Source: Burkholderiales bacterium (lineage in GTDB: Bacteria > Pseudomonadota > Gammaproteobacteria > Burkholderiales > Burkholderiaceae_E). From it: 34,382 nt of DNA. Shown here one piece after another: positions 32,624 to 34,382 of the stretch. The stretch is taken from NCBI GenBank assembly GCA_020248665.1, contig JADCHE010000154.1, forward strand, positions 1-34,382, given 5' to 3'. Position 1 is the first letter of the stretch. Each line of letters opens with the position of its first letter. A model generated the notes under the pieces. The model saw only the letters and a program-made list of their open reading frames with translations. It ran no database searches and was not told where the DNA came from. The position numbers and the translations under genes are program-made.

Positions 32624-34168
32624 TCAGTCGCGAACGACGCGCGTCGCGTGGACCCGCCCGCCCCGGTCGATCCGGGCGGTGACCCGCAGCGCGCCGCCCG
32701 ACGCTGCGATCGCCGAGTCGAGGTCCGCGCGCTCGCGATCGTCGCCGGTGAGCACCCAGTCCGCGCCGCCGCCGGTGCCGAGCGCATCCGGGCCGAGCGC
32801 GGGCAGACGGTTGCAGTCGAGCGCGATCCGTTGCCCCAGGTGGAAGCGCGCAGCGGCACCGAGGTCGAGCCGTGCACGCGGCAGCCCGGCGAGCGTGCCG
32901 CGCGCATAGCGTTCGTGCACGCAGGCGACCTCTTCGTCGACGACGACCACGCGGTCGCTCGGTGCGGCGTGCCGGCCGACCTCGGCGATCACGTCAGGCC
33001 AAGGCCGCTGCTCGGGCCGTACACGCAGGTACGCGCCCGTCGAGGCGACGACGGTCGCGAGCAGCGCCAGCGCCAGCACGCGAGTCCTCGTCGCGCGCCA
33101 GTCCGCGCGCGCCGCCGCACAGCCGAACACGATCGCCATCGGCATCAGCAGCCACAGCGCGGTCCGGTGCAGCAGCACCGGCTGGACCGCGCTCGCGGCG
33201 AGCAGTGCGGCCGCGCCCACGGCGGGCACCACGACCCCGACCGCGACGAGCTCGGCGCGCGCACGCTGCCGCCAGGCCGCGTGCGCGAAGGCACCGTAGA
33301 CGATCGCGGCGAGCGGAAGCGCGACCACCGAGCGCCAGTGGACCTGCCCCAGCACGACCTGCCACGCTACGAAGGCGAGTCGCCACGGATCGAACGGCGA
33401 TCCGATCCAGGCGAGGCCGCTCGCATTCGTCGCGAGCACGCCCGTCATCGAGACCAGCTGCGGCACGCACAGCAGCGCGAGGACTCCGCAGGCGAGCGCC
33501 CAGGCGAGGAACGCGCGACGGCCCGCACGCGTCGCGATCGCCGCGTACAGACCGGCGACGGCGAGCCCGCAGAGGAATGCGAACGAGGTCGAGTGCGTGT
33601 AGAACGAGGCCGCGCCGGCCAGCACGATCGGCACGATCGCGAGCGCCACTCGCGCGGAGCCCGCGGCCGCGAGGCGATGCCGCTCGACGATCAGTCTCGC
33701 GAACGCCGCCAGCGCGATCGCGATCCAGCACAGCTGCAACGCGTAGGGGCGCACCTCGACGGCGTACTCGAGCGCGAGCGTCGGCAGCAGCCACGCGAGA
33801 GCGGCGGCCGCGCCCGCGCGCGGGCCGCCGAGCGTGCGAGCGGCGCCGTGGACGAAGGGCAGCGCGGCCGCGGTCAGCGCGAACGACAGCAGCCGCGCGG
33901 CGAATTCGCCGTCGCCGACGAGGCGCGTCCACGCCCAGAGCACGGTGTAGTAGAGCGGCGGGCTCGACTCGAGCCTCCAACCCTCGGTCCACAGTCGCGC
34001 GAGCGAGGCGCGCGCATGGTGCAGCGAGAAGGTCTCGTCGATCCAGAGCGCGGGCACCGCCGCGAGCTGCACGCGCACGAGCATCAGCGCCGCGCAGGCG
34101 GCGAGCAGCGCGAAGACCACCGGGTCCCGCGCCGCCGCAGGGTCGGGACGCCGCGCCGGCACGCTCAC
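32624..34168 (-). CDS. GT39-family membrane glycosyltransferase
   Basis: A 514-residue multi-spanning protein from GTG 34168. The first periplasmic loop carries L-W-I-D-E-T-F-S (Asp ~44, Glu ~45), then E-S-S-P-P-L-Y-Y-T-V-L-W. This is the variant loop of the polyprenyl-phosphate-dependent GT39/PMT group that differs from ArnT itself. About eleven helices follow, then a periplasmic C-terminal domain of ~130 residues. It would transfer a lipid-linked sugar to a periplasmic acceptor, the last step of the pathway suggested by the neighbouring genes. It ends 71 bases upstream of the epimerase start on the same strand and may share its transcript. Confidence 0.82.
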   Translation of the reverse strand: MSVPARRPDPAAARDPVVFALLAACAALMLVRVQLAAVPALWIDETFSLHHARASLARLWTEGWRLESSPPLYYTVLWAWTRLVGDGEFAARLLSFALTAAALPFVHGAARTLGGPRAGAAAALAWLLPTLALEYAVEVRPYALQLCWIAIALAAFARLIVERHRLAAAGSARVALAIVPIVLAGAASFYTHSTSFAFLCGLAVAGLYAAIATRAGRRAFLAWALACGVLALLCVPQLVSMTGVLATNASGLAWIGSPFDPWRLAFVAWQVVLGQVHWRSVVALPLAAIVYGAFAHAAWRQRARAELVAVGVVVPAVGAAALLAASAVQPVLLHRTALWLLMPMAIVFGCAAARADWRATRTRVLALALLATVVASTGAYLRVRPEQRPWPDVIAEVGRHAAPSDRVVVVDEEVACVHERYARGTLAGLPRARLDLGAAARFHLGQRIALDCNRLPALGPDALGTGGGADWVLTGDDRERADLDSAIAASGGALRVTARIDRGGRVHATRVVRD

Positions 34169-34214
34169 CGGAGCCGGGCCGCGAGCGCTACGTCCCGGGG
34201 CCCCGCGCCCGCCC

Positions 34215-34382
34215 TCACTGCCCTTCGAGGAACGACTTCAGCTTGTCCGCCCGCGACGGGTGGCGCAGCTTGCGCAGCGCCTTCGCCTCGATCTGGCGGA
34301 TCCGCTCGCGGGTCACGTCGAACTGCTTGCCCACTTCCTCGAGCGTGTGGTCGGTGCTCATCTCGACGCCGAAGCGCATCCG
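34215..34382 (-). CDS. rpoD: RNA polymerase sigma-70 factor RpoD, C-terminal end (partial)
   Basis: Fifty-five residues plus the stop are present; the rest lies beyond the right edge. They form region 4.2: [17 protein letters not shown], then [22 protein letters not shown] (the -35 recognition helix) and the ending S-F-L-E-G-Q typical of betaproteobacteria. This is the housekeeping sigma factor. The closely spaced GT39 gene downstream on the same strand (47 bases) lies outside the usual rpoD operon, so it probably has its own promoter. Confidence 0.97.
   Translation of the reverse strand, partial: RMRFGVEMSTDHTLEEVGKQFDVTRERIRQIEAKALRKLRHPSRADKLKSFLEGQ

Noticed and set aside
1-34382. CRISPR arrays, rRNA, riboswitches, toxin-antitoxin pairs and intact mobile elements
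   Set aside because: No regular repeat-spacer array, no rRNA-like sequence, no recognisable riboswitch leader and no paired small toxin-antitoxin genes were seen; the only mobile element sign is the deleted IS3 fragment.

Overview
The window is GC-rich chromosomal DNA whose gene content points to a betaproteobacterium, most likely Burkholderiales. The pointers are the typical RpoD C-terminus at the right edge, a PEP-CTERM protein remnant, a phosphate-selective OprO/OprP-type porin, a ypfJ-type zinc peptidase and several lipoproteins of kinds common in that order. No rRNA, CRISPR array or intact mobile element was seen. All assignments come from reading translated motifs; no database search was run.

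Left part (1-9343). It opens with the end of an ArnC/GtrB-like GT2 glycosyltransferase, translationally coupled to an ArnT-like GT39 glycosyltransferase. Next comes a decayed stretch (1768-3889) with a frameshifted, 5'-truncated PEP-CTERM gene joined to a deleted IS3-family transposase. A secreted alpha/beta-hydrolase lipoprotein and a small lipoprotein follow. A broken patatin/Omp85 (type Vd autotransporter-like) gene runs tail to tail into an XRE-type regulator. A tRNA-like gene at 8680-8766 has a long variable arm, as in leucine, serine or tyrosine tRNAs, but a CAU anticodon. The flanking sequence is gene-poor.

Middle part (9344-25738). This is mostly compact housekeeping and accessory metabolism: a cupin protein, a ypfJ-like zinc peptidase, two MFS transporters, lipoproteins (one N-terminally truncated), a PaaG-like crotonase, a DHH phosphoesterase, a FemAB/GNAT-like protein, an AMP-dependent acyl-CoA ligase, a CBS-pair protein, a porin, and a coupled SDR dehydrogenase plus amidohydrolase pair. 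Between the CBS gene and the porin lie remnants of an FMN-dependent alpha-hydroxy-acid dehydrogenase and of an Ig-like-repeat adhesin.

Right part (25739-34382). A large membrane protein fused to a spermidine-synthase-like domain is divergent from a tightly overlapping methyltransferase, GT2 and SMR-flippase operon. This converges on a coupled NAD-dependent epimerase and DegT aminotransferase pair, with a GT39 glycosyltransferase upstream on the same strand and then rpoD. Together these genes have the parts list of an Arn-like pathway: make an amino sugar, load it on undecaprenyl phosphate, flip it, transfer it in the periplasm. The formyltransferase and deformylase of the classical Arn pathway are absent from the window. 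This locus and the odd tRNA are the two items most worth a second look.
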